20,658 nt of DNA, from positions 1 to 20,658 of the forward strand of contig JAHFTN010000010.1 in NCBI GenBank assembly GCA_023269365.1. Direction: 5' to 3'. The notes beneath the pieces were generated by a model. The model ran no database searches and had not been told where the DNA came from. It saw nothing but the letters and a program-made list of their open reading frames with translations. Both the position numbers and the translations under genes were made by a program. How positions within the stretch are numbered: position 1 is the first letter of the stretch; each line of letters starts with the position of its first letter. Source of the stretch: Chlamydiota bacterium (GTDB lineage Bacteria; Chlamydiota; Chlamydiia; Chlamydiales; Rhabdochlamydiaceae). Shown here piece after piece: positions 1 to 8,014 of this stretch.

Positions 1-34
1 AACATGATAAATATAAATTTTTTGAATAACAGAC

Positions 35-64
35 TTGACAACCCCCCATCCAGAAGGCTAGACT
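35..64 (+). promoter_or_regulatory. Sigma70-type promoter for the first gene
   Basis: TTGACA at 35-40 is a perfect -35 box and TAGACT at 59-64 matches four of six -10 positions, with an 18-nt spacer. Transcription would begin near 71, about 37 nt before the start codon. An AAGGAG ribosome site at 93-98 follows. Called by eye only. Confidence 0.6.
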
Positions 65-107
65 AAGGGTATGGCCGGATAGGTATTTAGCCAAGGAGCA
101 CGCTAGC

Positions 108-545
108 ATGATCAATCCAAGCATATTAGAAGAAGCGTTCCGGGAATTTACCAAGGATTTGCTGAAGTGGATTCCCGATGGGGTCACCCACGTCGACATG
201 AAGCTTCTTTCCGACTTGGATCTTCTCAACCCCTCTGAACTCGAACAACCTGTATCGGATGCCTATCTGAATCAACATTTTCATATTATCGAAACTCCCG
301 ATAAAGTCACACTCTTCAATGAGCAGTTTGCCATCTGGATCGTCCCCGAGCTGATCGACGAGATCCCCACCACGACGACCTACATTTCTCTATTGCAACA
401 CAGCAAACCCCACCTAGAGATCGTCTATACTACCTCCGGAGTATACAATACACCCAAATACATCTTAAAGGTATTACAACATTTTCTTGCTGAAGTTCAA
501 GACACAGAGGCGATCATCTCCGCCATCGATAAAAAACAAGCTTAA
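108..545 (+). CDS. Unrecognised small acidic protein, 145 aa
   Basis: I do not recognise this protein. The ATG at 108 has AAGGAG nine bases upstream and a good promoter before that, so the frame is very likely real. The product is acidic and soluble-looking, with no signal peptide, transmembrane segment or cysteine. The N-terminal third looks helical; the middle (about residues 55-110) alternates hydrophobic and polar residues as in beta strands (for example IWIVPELID and LEIVYTTSG); a helical tail follows. Its size and fold pattern would suit a type III secretion chaperone or small adaptor, but no motif shows this, so it is only a guess. It stands alone, convergent with the lptE-like gene, and is closed by the long hairpin at 591-666. 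Confidence 0.75.
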   Translation: MINPSILEEAFREFTKDLLKWIPDGVTHVDMKLLSDLDLLNPSELEQPVSDAYLNQHFHIIETPDKVTLFNEQFAIWIVPELIDEIPTTTTYISLLQHSKPHLEIVYTTSGVYNTPKYILKVLQHFLAEVQDTEAIISAIDKKQA

Positions 546-590
546 CCTCAGTTTGGTGCGGGTTTCTTTTTTCTAGAGGGAAAAGCACAA

Positions 591-666
591 GAAAAATAAC
601 AAGATATTCAGATGGACAGGATGGGAATTTTTTTATCCTGTCCATCTTAATATCTTGTTATTTTTC
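591..666. terminator. Very long hairpin between convergent genes, bidirectional terminator or MITE-like
   Basis: The arms at 591-622 and 635-666 are inverted repeats with 31 of 32 positions complementary (the single mismatch is C608 opposite A649), around a 12-nt loop at 623-634. Both strands end the stem with a TTATTTTT-like run, so it can work as an intrinsic terminator for the plus-strand gene ending at 545 and the minus-strand gene ending at 679. The arms are much longer than those of ordinary intrinsic terminators, which leaves open a small mobile inverted-repeat element that has been used as a terminator. Confidence 0.8.
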
Positions 667-678
667 CCAATGCAAAGC

Positions 679-1260
679 TTAGCGGTACTGGACAAGAATA
701 TCTGCGATTTTCTGAGCTAACTGCCTATAGACCACACGGTCTGAGTCATCATGAGCTCCGTCCACAGAATCGAGTTGCCCCAACGAAAAATTTAATACCG
801 TTACTGGCGTGCCGGGAGGAGTGATGAAGGCCAAATCTCGGATCGAATTCTCATCTACATAATCGTAATCTGCTGTGGCACTGATCACCTGAGGGCCAAA
901 GACCACTTTTTGCGTATAGGTATCGATCAGCTGGATCTGCACAGACATGCTGCGCCTATTTTCTGTCCCCACAATATTGTCTCTGCGCTTTCCCGTTGCG
1001 GGATCCCTATCGAAACGAAATCCGATCCGATCATCCCCATCGGCAATGAGACTTGCTTCTAAAGTGAGAGCCCCTCCATTTTGGACGTAGTCAAATAGAT
1101 GAGCACTACTTAGCACCTTGACTAACTCTGTATTTAAAATCCCTTGCCCATCCCCTTTGATGTAGGGAATGCTCAGAGTCGTCTGTGCATTCTTCTCCGA
1201 CCCTTCAAAGTGGTAACCACAACTGGCGAATAATAGTAAAACTAAGAATCGATATCTCAC
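679..1260 (-). CDS. lptE: LptE-like LPS-assembly lipoprotein, 193 aa
   Basis: A short outer-membrane lipoprotein that most resembles LptE, the plug partner of the LptD translocon that inserts LPS in the outer leaflet. The N-terminus is a lipoprotein signal: a basic MRYR start, a short hydrophobic stretch and lipobox FASC at residues 11-14, followed by GYHF, the 'C-G-Y-x-F' opening common in LptE. The length fits the family. The body is mixed alpha/beta and ends in a helix, again as in LptE. Translation begins at a GTG whose GTGA overlaps the stop of the BamD-like gene, so the two are probably co-translated. A BamD-like and an LptE-like gene side by side give a coherent outer-membrane biogenesis pair. 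The family call rests on the lipobox, opening motif, size and context; sequence identity in this family is always low. Confidence 0.65.
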   Translation of the reverse strand: MRYRFLVLLLFASCGYHFEGSEKNAQTTLSIPYIKGDGQGILNTELVKVLSSAHLFDYVQNGGALTLEASLIADGDDRIGFRFDRDPATGKRRDNIVGTENRRSMSVQIQLIDTYTQKVVFGPQVISATADYDYVDENSIRDLAFITPPGTPVTVLNFSLGQLDSVDGAHDDSDRVVYRQLAQKIADILVQYR

Positions 1261-2306
1261 TCGGAGGCCTCAACAACTTGCCCTTGGGGTGTTAACTCGA
1301 GTAACAAGGAAGGAGGTTGCTCTACAGGAGAAGAAGAAGGGGAAACACTCTCCGGTTTGAAGTCGAGTTTGCTAAGCCGCTTTTGTGCTAAAAATGCCAC
1401 CGTCGTGTCGGGGTATTTAGCTAGGATACGCGTATAATAGATGTAAGCTGCTTGAGGCTTTTTTGTCCGTGCATAGAATCGCGCTGTCTCATACAGATCA
1501 CTTGCATACACCTCTTTCATCTTTTGGACCAACTGCTCTGCAACAGAGAGTTTTTCCTCCCCTGGAAAATCTTGACGAAATCTTTTTAAGTTAATCTCCG
1601 CGAGGTCTAAGAAATCTTGATCGGGGTACGCCTGTTGACACTGCACGAGATAAACCTCACTCACACCGATATACCCTTCCGCTGCGAGTGTATGCTTTGG
1701 GAATCTGCGGATCAGCGTCTGATAAGTCTCGATACTAGACTTATACTCCTCCTCTTTAAGAAGCAGTTGCGCCTTACCAAAAAGTGCATAGGCAGCAAGG
1801 TCGTGGTGGGGAAGTGCTGTGATCACCTCGTCGTAGATAGCAATCGCCTCGCTATACGCAGAGAGCCACTTGGGCATCGCTTCTACCCCAAACACATGCT
1901 TCTTAGAGCCCCTTTGGTACTTTTCTGCAATCTTGAATTTATACTGAATCGCCTCTTCAAAAAATTTTGGAGAGCTTTGCTTCTTGAGGTATTTTGTAAA
2001 AAATCGGTTGGCAAGTTCCAACTCTTCAGTATGAAAATACCCGACGCCTAAGTAGTAATACCCCTCTTCTGCAAAGGGAGTCGAAGAAAAATTTTTCACA
2101 ACAATAATCGACTGAACGATAAGCTCTTCCCAGTTCTGCTTCTGGTAAGCTTCCAGCGCTGCGCTGTAATGTTCCTGAACTGAAAGAGTCGCAACCTCTT
2201 CACTTTTAATCAGCTTGCCGTTTTTAAAAATATAGGCAGCATGAGAGACGCTAGGCACGACACAAAAAAGCAACAGGATTAATAACGGAAACACAATTTT
2301 TCGCAT
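1257..2306 (-). CDS. BamD-like periplasmic TPR protein, 349 aa
   Basis: A repeat protein related to BamD (YfiO), the TPR subunit of the beta-barrel assembly machine, or to the YbgF/CpoB group. A Sec signal peptide covers residues 1-23, probably cut after SVSHA. There is no lipobox cysteine, whereas classical BamD is a lipoprotein. TPR-like helix pairs follow: around residues 43-75, 82-110, 168-205 (FGKAQLLLKEEEYKSSIETY) and 270-310, where the YETARFYARTKKPQAAYIYY segment is the most BamD-like. The last 35 residues are a Ser/Pro/Gln-rich tail. The ATG has AAGGA about five bases upstream. A perfect -35 box (TTGACA, complement of 2353-2358) lies in the short gap behind the pyrophosphorylase gene, but its -10 box is unclear. 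The overlap with the lptE-like gene supports an envelope role. Confidence 0.65.
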   Translation of the reverse strand: MRKIVFPLLILLLFCVVPSVSHAAYIFKNGKLIKSEEVATLSVQEHYSAALEAYQKQNWEELIVQSIIVVKNFSSTPFAEEGYYYLGVGYFHTEELELANRFFTKYLKKQSSPKFFEEAIQYKFKIAEKYQRGSKKHVFGVEAMPKWLSAYSEAIAIYDEVITALPHHDLAAYALFGKAQLLLKEEEYKSSIETYQTLIRRFPKHTLAAEGYIGVSEVYLVQCQQAYPDQDFLDLAEINLKRFRQDFPGEEKLSVAEQLVQKMKEVYASDLYETARFYARTKKPQAAYIYYTRILAKYPDTTVAFLAQKRLSKLDFKPESVSPSSSPVEQPPSLLLELTPQGQVVEASE

Positions 2307-2363
2307 AAATTCCTTGAAGAGAATGGATACTTTCTCATAAAAAAATCATTTTTGTCAATGCAC

Positions 2364-3647
2364 CTATAAATCTACATATTCCCCTTCTTGAAGGGGATGG
2401 TCTCTTAGTTTTTTCTTTAAAGATTCTGAGGGGTAGTAAAAAGCGGGGGAGAGCTCAAAAAGTAAGGAGTTGGCCCTCTTACCCGTTAAGAAAAAGTAGC
2501 GCTCCTGGTCGTAGCTCAGTAGGGCCTCTTGAACCGTTTTTAGACTCTTGTCCCCTTCTGCATTTTTTAGAGGAGCATAGTGTTTTTCCCTTGGGACAAG
2601 AAGAGCGCCACTCGATCTTGTGTAATTGAGCAAGTCAAATAAAAACCGCTCGCACTTCCCGACCCGTTTTGTTTCGTTAGCGATAAGCGCTGTTTTTTTT
2701 GCCAGGTGCAGAGGAAACTCAGCCTTTAACTCATGACAAAGGAAATGGATGAAATCCATCGAGACGCAAAACATCCCCGTGCTAGAGAGAGTAAACTCGG
2801 GGGCATAGGGAGGGATTTCAGAATACTCCACGACACAGAGTTTCCCCTCTTTTTGAGCCAACACCCCCATCATCTCCGTAGGAGAGACCCTCTTGATCGC
2901 CTTGAGGGCAGCATCAAAACCTGAGCGTTTGACAAAGCCCACAAGCTCCCGATCGATAGGATCTGCTAGCGCGTTATCTACAAAAATCAGATTCACATAC
3001 TCGATCCCCTTCTCTTTCCACTTATGCCAGATCCCTGTAGAAAAAAACAGTTGCAACGCATGTCCATTCCCATCAGGGCCCATTGCTAGCTCTCCTGGCC
3101 TCTCTAGTAACCAATCCCCTTGCTCATCGATAAAGGGAAGCTCTTTTTGCTCAAAAAAAGAGGGGCGCAGACCAAAAAAGGCGTTCTTTTTAAAAAAGGC
3201 CGTAGTTTCCCCATGATTGACAGGCGATGTCATGATGGCAACGGGGATCTCCTTATTTGCCCAGTGAGCTGCAGCATTCACCCTTTCTGCCAGGTGCTGA
3301 AACAAACTTTTATGGCGCACGCAGCTCACAGGGACCATCCCCTTAGGCCCTGCAAACCCGAGGCGCGTTCCTTGCCCCCCTGCTAAAATGAGACAGCCCA
3401 CCTTGCCTTGTGCCACTAAAGCTTCTCCCAGAGCAAAATCTTGGGGAGGCTCTGCGGAAGAAAAGGGAAGGGGGGTAGAGTGTGTAGAATGGGCTGTGAG
3501 CAGTCGCTTCTGCTCTTTAAGTAGAGGAGCAAACATCTTGAGTTGTGCGCAGAAATTTTCCTGTTGCAAAGGAGTTAATTGCTCCACCCCTACGAGAAGG
3601 GAGTATTGTCCAAGGGCATTGATAAGAGAGGGGAGCTCTTTAAGCAT
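2364..3647 (-). CDS. UDPGP-family UTP-sugar-1-phosphate uridylyltransferase, 427 aa
   Basis: Nucleotidyltransferase of the eukaryote-like UDPGP/UAP family, making a UDP-sugar from UTP and a sugar 1-phosphate. The uridine-binding loop LAGGQGTRLGFAGPKG is at residues 88-103, the substrate loop MGPDGNGHAL at 189-198, and the metal/product site FVDNALADP at 222-230. The first 85 residues are a helical extension typical of the UDPGP fold and absent from bacterial GalU. Chlamydia has one gene of this family (CT_715, annotated UDP-glucose pyrophosphorylase, from memory). The sugar (glucose, GlcNAc or GalNAc) cannot be told from the sequence. The start overlaps the stop of the upstream glycosyltransferase by 8 nt, so the enzyme may feed donor sugar to the same pathway. 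Confidence 0.85.
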   Translation of the reverse strand: MLKELPSLINALGQYSLLVGVEQLTPLQQENFCAQLKMFAPLLKEQKRLLTAHSTHSTPLPFSSAEPPQDFALGEALVAQGKVGCLILAGGQGTRLGFAGPKGMVPVSCVRHKSLFQHLAERVNAAAHWANKEIPVAIMTSPVNHGETTAFFKKNAFFGLRPSFFEQKELPFIDEQGDWLLERPGELAMGPDGNGHALQLFFSTGIWHKWKEKGIEYVNLIFVDNALADPIDRELVGFVKRSGFDAALKAIKRVSPTEMMGVLAQKEGKLCVVEYSEIPPYAPEFTLSSTGMFCVSMDFIHFLCHELKAEFPLHLAKKTALIANETKRVGKCERFLFDLLNYTRSSGALLVPREKHYAPLKNAEGDKSLKTVQEALLSYDQERYFFLTGKRANSLLFELSPAFYYPSESLKKKLRDHPLQEGEYVDL

Positions 3648-4527
3648 ACACCCTCAATTTCTCAAGTACTGCAGAGACTTGTAGAGCGCTCAAATCTCGG
3701 TTGGGGGCCACTAAGGGATGGTGCACGAGTTGCGTATTGGCAGAAGCTACATTTTGTTTCAAAACCCCCTGATGGGGATCTGCCCACAAGGAGATCAACT
3801 CCAGGGGATACTCTGCCTCGATATAGTAGACCATGGAAAGGATCCCCGAATCGGGAACGACCAAATACTTGCAGCCATTTTTAATAAGAGAGAGCATCTC
3901 AATCAAAGATGTTTTTCCCCTTAAATCGATGAGTCCCTCTGATGAAAACTCCTCTTGCGAGGGAAATCCAAACAAGAGAACGCGGTAGTTTGAAGGGAGC
4001 GCTTTAAATAAATCTTTCCAGCGGGAAAGAGGCCAGTTTTTCTCGTAAGAGTAATGGGTTTGAGTTTGGACGTGGGCTCCGAGGTAGATATACTGCGGAT
4101 CTAGTATAAAGGAAGAAGAGAGCTGATCCCACTCGCTTTTCCACTGCAGTTTAGGCTGGAGCTTTCCTAGTTGCCAGCGACACCACTGAGTCGGATCGGG
4201 ATCTTGGATGACAAGGTCAAAAGAGGAAAAGTCAGTGCGAAGCGGCACAAGAGATCCCCTTTTTCCCTCAGGGTCGACCCTCACTTTGACATTTTTTAAT
4301 AACTCAAATCCTTCGGCAAGGTCGGGCCTTGTCAAAATCGTAATCTCTGCCTGAGGAATCCAATGGAAGATCCTATGCACAACGGCATAGACTCCTAAGG
4401 GGATGTCGCCAAGTCCCCGATTCCAACAAAGCAAAATGCGCGCATTCATTTTTTTTTTCGCTCGAGAGAGGATCCGATCTAAAGGATTAATGCCATATCG
4501 ACTCCATAATTTCTTTAATAGGGACAC
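3640..4527 (-). CDS. GT9-like (heptosyltransferase-type) glycosyltransferase, 295 aa
   Basis: A divergent GT-B glycosyltransferase of the heptosyltransferase type. After a basic 27-residue leader comes LLCWNRGLGDIPLG (residues 32-45), matching the N-terminal 'D-P.G.GD' strand-loop of WaaC/WaaF-type enzymes. The C-terminal half has the donor-domain pattern (LVVPDSGILSMVYY, about residues 222-235, equivalent to 'TNDSGPMH' in WaaF), with the usual D-S-G core but no following His. The GTG start has GAGG five bases upstream and sits 6 nt after waaF; an internal ATG at codon 27 is the alternative. Acceptor and donor are unknown. Next to waaF and a UDP-sugar pyrophosphorylase it probably works on LPS core or another envelope glycan. 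Confidence 0.7.
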   Translation of the reverse strand: MSLLKKLWSRYGINPLDRILSRAKKKMNARILLCWNRGLGDIPLGVYAVVHRIFHWIPQAEITILTRPDLAEGFELLKNVKVRVDPEGKRGSLVPLRTDFSSFDLVIQDPDPTQWCRWQLGKLQPKLQWKSEWDQLSSSFILDPQYIYLGAHVQTQTHYSYEKNWPLSRWKDLFKALPSNYRVLLFGFPSQEEFSSEGLIDLRGKTSLIEMLSLIKNGCKYLVVPDSGILSMVYYIEAEYPLELISLWADPHQGVLKQNVASANTQLVHHPLVAPNRDLSALQVSAVLEKLRVYA

Positions 4528-4533
4528 ATGACC

Positions 4534-5601
4534 TCAAGCAATGATGGAAAGTTTAGAGCGTTTTGTCTGTAACTTTTTGTAAACAGCTTCATACACCTCA
4601 TTTGTCTCTATCTGCTTCATGCAACGAAAATCGATGGGGCAGACGCGCTGATAACAAGGAGAACAATCGACGTGTTTATGGATCACAGTTCCCATTCGAT
4701 ACGGCCCTGTAATCACCTCGCTCGTAGATCCAAAAAGAGCCACCACAGGCGTTCCCACCGCATCGGCGATGTGCATCGGGCCGCTGTCGTTGGTGAGCAA
4801 CACATCGCACAGACTCACAAGAGCCGCTAACTCTCGCAACGAGGTGATCCCCGCTAGATTCACAACTCTTGAAGGAAGATCTCTGCAAATTTCTTTAACA
4901 AGACTCGCTGTTGCTACATCTCCAAAATAAAATAGATGGGCATCGGTGGACTTGAGGAGCTTTTCTGTAACGGTGCGAAACCTCTCTGGAAGCCAACACT
5001 TCGCAGAGCCGTATGTCGCTCCGGGATTAATTCCTACAACCGCTGCCCCTTCAGGAACCCCATATTCTTTCAATAAAGTGCGCGCGTCTTGGACCTCTTT
5101 GGCTGTGAGATAGAGACGTGGCGCTGTATTGGATACAGAAATCCCCAGAGGCTCGAGGAGCATCTTATACGTCGTTACAAGGTGTTGGTTTTGAATATCC
5201 TTAGGGAAAGGAAGGCTTTGTGTGAGCAACCAGTTTCTCACATTACTTTCATAGCCGATCCGATTCTGCACGCGCCCAATCCAAAACCACCAAGCAGAAG
5301 AAAACGAATGGGTAAGAAGGATGCCCAAATCGTATCCCCCATTGCGCAGCTTTTCAATGATGTTGCGCCGCGTCATTCTCCTTCCAAATCGCGACGCCTT
5401 ACTAAAACAAAACAACTCATCGATCTCAGGATCGCCCCTTAAAAGTTCGCATAGAGGAGCTCGGCACATCGCTGTAATGCGCGCTTGAGGATAGCCCTTC
5501 CTCAAATCAGAGAGGATGGGCGTTGCCATAACGAGATCCCCAATCCAGTTGGGCATCCGTACAATGATGTTTCGCGGCTCAAGCCCCCGAAGGGATTCCA
5601 T
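4534..5601 (-). CDS. waaF: ADP-heptose:LPS heptosyltransferase II, 355 aa
   Basis: Inner-membrane-associated GT9 enzyme that adds the second heptose to the LPS inner core. Recognisable blocks are IVRMPNWIGDLVMATP (residues 13-28, acceptor domain), NPGATYGSAKCWLPERF (about 192-208, ADP-heptose site), TNDSGPMHIADAVGTP (about 269-284) and the Cys-rich CSPCYQRVCP near residue 315, a hallmark of the WaaF subfamily. The length is normal. It is the first gene of a three-gene run (waaF, GT9-like, pyrophosphorylase). Divergent ruvC begins 95 bp away; no strong promoter was seen in that gap. Classical Chlamydia LPS carries only Kdo sugars, so a waaF in this lineage suggests a heptose-containing core. 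Confidence 0.9.
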   Translation of the reverse strand: MESLRGLEPRNIIVRMPNWIGDLVMATPILSDLRKGYPQARITAMCRAPLCELLRGDPEIDELFCFSKASRFGRRMTRRNIIEKLRNGGYDLGILLTHSFSSAWWFWIGRVQNRIGYESNVRNWLLTQSLPFPKDIQNQHLVTTYKMLLEPLGISVSNTAPRLYLTAKEVQDARTLLKEYGVPEGAAVVGINPGATYGSAKCWLPERFRTVTEKLLKSTDAHLFYFGDVATASLVKEICRDLPSRVVNLAGITSLRELAALVSLCDVLLTNDSGPMHIADAVGTPVVALFGSTSEVITGPYRMGTVIHKHVDCSPCYQRVCPIDFRCMKQIETNEVYEAVYKKLQTKRSKLSIIA

Positions 5602-5696
5602 CGACTCTCTCTATGTGTTTAGGTTCTTCGACTTAAAAATAGCAAGCGACGGGAAATTTTGTACACCTTAAGATGTAGAAAAGCGGGGAAAAGAAA

Positions 5697-6287
5697 ATGA
5701 ACTCTATTATTTTAGGGATTGATCCTGGCACCAGGATCACAGGATATGGGATCATTAAAGTAGGAGTTTCTCGCTTAGAACCGATCGATTTTGGGTGTAT
5801 CCGTCCCCCCGTCAATCTGGATCTCCCCCAGCGCTACTTGGCGATTTTTCAGGGGATCGAGCAACTTCTAGACCTCTATAACCCAAGCGCTCTCGCCGTA
5901 GAGACACAGTTTGTATATAAAAATGTGCAAAGCGCACTCAAGCTTGGGGGCGCTCGCACAGCTGTTCTTCTTGCAGCAGTAAAGCGCAACATCCCCATTT
6001 TTGAATACACCCCCAAAAAAGCAAAAATGGCCGTTGTAGGCCATGGAGGAGCCAGTAAAGAGCAGGTTCAAAAAATGATTCAACTGCTCTTAACCCTCTC
6101 CTCCCTTCCCGAACCAGAAGATGCCGCAGATGCGCTCTCTTTAGCTATCTGCCATGCCCATACCCTCGCATTTAACCAAAGGAGATCTCCATGTACGCCT
6201 ACATCAAAGGGATCGTCGCAGAAGCGACCCCCTCAAAAATTGTTATCGAAGCCCAAGGGATCGGATTTAGCCTCCTTATCCCCTTAA
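5697..6287 (+). CDS. ruvC: Holliday-junction endonuclease RuvC, 196 aa with extended tail
   Basis: Nuclease that cuts Holliday junctions after RuvAB branch migration. The RNase H-like core is complete: GIDPGT with catalytic Asp9, VETQF with Glu69, and EPEDAADALSLAICHAH with Asp142 and Asp145. The family normally ends near residue 160-175; here the frame runs on to 196. From about residue 161 it becomes a Ser/Pro/Lys-rich stretch that looks unlike protein selected for function, because it is read through the first 97 nt of ruvA in another frame. GGGGA lies upstream of the ATG. Chlamydia also keeps ruvA and ruvC together (CT_501, CT_502, from memory), in the opposite order. Confidence 0.92.
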   Translation: MNSIILGIDPGTRITGYGIIKVGVSRLEPIDFGCIRPPVNLDLPQRYLAIFQGIEQLLDLYNPSALAVETQFVYKNVQSALKLGGARTAVLLAAVKRNIPIFEYTPKKAKMAVVGHGGASKEQVQKMIQLLLTLSSLPEPEDAADALSLAICHAHTLAFNQRRSPCTPTSKGSSQKRPPQKLLSKPKGSDLASLSP

Positions 6288-6781
6288 GTAATTTTTCAAA
6301 ATTACCTTCCCTAGGAAGCCCCATCTTACTCTACACCACGTGTGTCATTAGGGAAGATTCTCAAAAACTCTACGGCTTTCTCACTCAAGAAGAGAAAAAT
6401 TTATTTGAAACTCTCATCGACGTCTCTGGGGTGGGCCCAAAAACGGCCCTTGGACTCATCGGCCATATGGAAGTGCACAATCTCCAGCAAGCGATCCATC
6501 AGGGAAACTGCGCTCTCATTTGTAAAATCCCTGGCATCGGAAAAAAAACGGCAGAGCGCCTCGTCGTGGAGTTGCGCGACAAAATCAAAAAAACTCTTCA
6601 TAGCTCCTCCTCTACTCAGCATAGGAACCTTCCCTCTACCGCAGAAGATGCCCTCTCAGCTCTCCTTAACCTCGGATACAATGCCTCTCAAGCTCAAAAG
6701 GCGGTCAAGCAGGTGTTAAGTACTCATGCAGAAGAACTTCCCCTTGCCACCTTCATCACCTCAGCGCTTCGCTCTATGTAA
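6191..6781 (+). CDS. ruvA: Holliday-junction branch-migration protein RuvA, 196 aa
   Basis: DNA-binding subunit of the RuvAB motor; it forms tetramers on four-way junctions and recruits RuvB. The opening MYAYIKGIVAE is the typical OB-fold start. Two helix-hairpin-helix motifs follow: DVSGVGPKTALGLI (about residues 77-90) and KIPGIGKKTAERLV (about 112-125). A flexible Ser-rich linker (about 138-150) leads to the small domain III, which binds RuvB (SALLNLGYNASQAQKAV). The end, ITSALRSM, matches the usual RuvA C-terminus, so this TAA is a real stop. AAAGGAGA sits a few bases before the ATG. No ruvB is in the window. Confidence 0.95.
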   Translation: MYAYIKGIVAEATPSKIVIEAQGIGFSLLIPLSNFSKLPSLGSPILLYTTCVIREDSQKLYGFLTQEEKNLFETLIDVSGVGPKTALGLIGHMEVHNLQQAIHQGNCALICKIPGIGKKTAERLVVELRDKIKKTLHSSSSTQHRNLPSTAEDALSALLNLGYNASQAQKAVKQVLSTHAEELPLATFITSALRSM

Positions 6782-6860
6782 TTTTAAAGTTCGAGCAAAG
6801 TTGACTTTTTCTAAAAGAACATTCACTCTGTAGAAAGAAAAGGGTCAACCCCCCGTTTTT

Positions 6861-7028
6861 TTGGTTCCTGCGATTTATTCCAATCAAAACGGTTTCTATG
6901 TCGAGCTCGCAAAGCAACCACGGGATCGATGTGAACCCTTCGAATGGAAATGCCCAAACTCCAAATATGGCAAATGTAACGATTTAACAGACGCCTTCTG
7001 TTCAAATTGCGGCACGGAAATGCAATGA
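6861..7028 (+). CDS. Possible small zinc-ribbon protein, 55 aa, start uncertain
   Basis: An open frame from 6834 to 7028 has no ATG or GTG; a TTG at 6861 is the only usual start, without a clear ribosome site. The C-terminal half looks like real protein: five cysteines, with CPNSKYGKC (residues 31-39) and FCSNCG (46-51) forming a plausible four-Cys zinc ribbon. Its TGA overlaps the ATG of the next reading frame (ATGA), a sign of an old two-gene unit. The start of the gene may have been lost or shifted in the C- and T-rich run at 6849-6862. Together with the interrupted gene after it, this looks like a decaying or misread cassette. It also accounts for most of the 240-bp gap after ruvA; nothing else was seen there. 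Confidence 0.4.
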   Translation: MVPAIYSNQNGFYVELAKQPRDRCEPFEWKCPNSKYGKCNDLTDAFCSNCGTEMQ

Positions 7029-7927
7029 AAAAAATAAGAGTAGGAATTCTATTCCTATGCTTTTTAGGATTGGGATTGTATTTTTAATTCTCTCCCCTCT
7101 TGTGTCGGACTCAGTCCAGTATAAGAGATGAAGATGTTTGCGTTTCTTTAAAAAATATTCCCCCTAATGAACAATGGGTTTTGGAATATTTCTTTCGTCA
7201 ACTATTGCTGCGGGACGGAGGTGCTTATGTACTTAATGGCACAAAACCAGCAGCATTAGGAGACTTTGGCCCTCCCTCTTTGCGAGAGGTGCCTTTTTTT
7301 GGTTGGCGATTTTTCAGAACAAACAGTCTGTTAAAAAAAGGGTGTGAAACATGGAAGAAATATCAACATCTTTTTCCTCATGGCAACTACACTATTTTAT
7401 GCCTTGAGGATCAAAAGAGTAATGGGTGTCACATTGCGCTGATTAATAATAAGCAATTCATTTGCATAATTGAGGAAAATATTGAAGATTTTAGAGCAGT
7501 TCTTGGCTCAAAGATGTCAGCATCTTCTCTTCTAGAGGGGCTAGCAAAAAAGGAGCAGACCCTATACCAATTGTTACAAGACCATTCAGGACTACTGGGA
7601 ATTATTCTCGGTTACGGGAAACACAACGCCTCGCTTTTTTATCAAAGAGCCCTGATCGAAAATCAAATTAACACTTGCCAATTTGCCCCTAAAAAATTCG
7701 ATTTGATTGAAGCTAAATTCAATGCACTTAATGTAAAACTTCAGCCTGTAAATCAAACAAAACCGAGTAAATTGTTATTTGCCCTATCTCCTGCTTTCAT
7801 TTTTGATCCACATCATCCCGAAACCCAAAAACTATTAACACAATATACACGGCAAAAAAAAGAGTTCACAACTGCCTATGGCCGTGGGAATTTTTTAGAA
7901 ACGACTCTTCGAAATCTACAAGGATAA
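7025..7927 (+). pseudogene. Interrupted exported protein of unknown function
   Basis: An ATG at 7025 opens a classical signal sequence (MKKIRVGILFLCFLGLGLYF), then an in-frame TAA at 7085-7087, after which the same frame stays open for 279 codons to 7927. No ATG or GTG lies near the front of the second part; a TTG at 7100 is the only early start and lacks a ribosome site. The simplest reading is one gene of about 300 codons with a nonsense codon just behind the signal peptide. The mature part has no domain I recognise. It holds GDFGPPSLREVPFFGWRFF, a Leu/Gly stretch LLGIILGYGKHNASLFYQR, and a C-terminal segment TAYGRGNFLE. Base composition is more A+T-rich than in the flanking ruvA and mnmE. 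If the stop is a sequence error, this is an intact secreted or surface protein. Confidence 0.6.
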
Positions 7928-7959
7928 AAAAATTAATTTAAAAATGATTCATACCTTTC

Positions 7960-7988
7960 TTGCCAGAGGAGAGAAATTCAGGTATAGT
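7960..7988 (+). promoter_or_regulatory. Promoter for mnmE-nth
   Basis: TTGCCA at 7960-7965 and TATAGT at 7983-7988 are separated by 17 nt, each matching its consensus in at least four of six positions. The expected transcript start near 7995 leaves a leader of about 20 nt before the TTG start at 8015. Confidence 0.65.
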
Positions 7989-8014
7989 AGAGCCATTTTT
8001 AATGGGTAAAGCTC

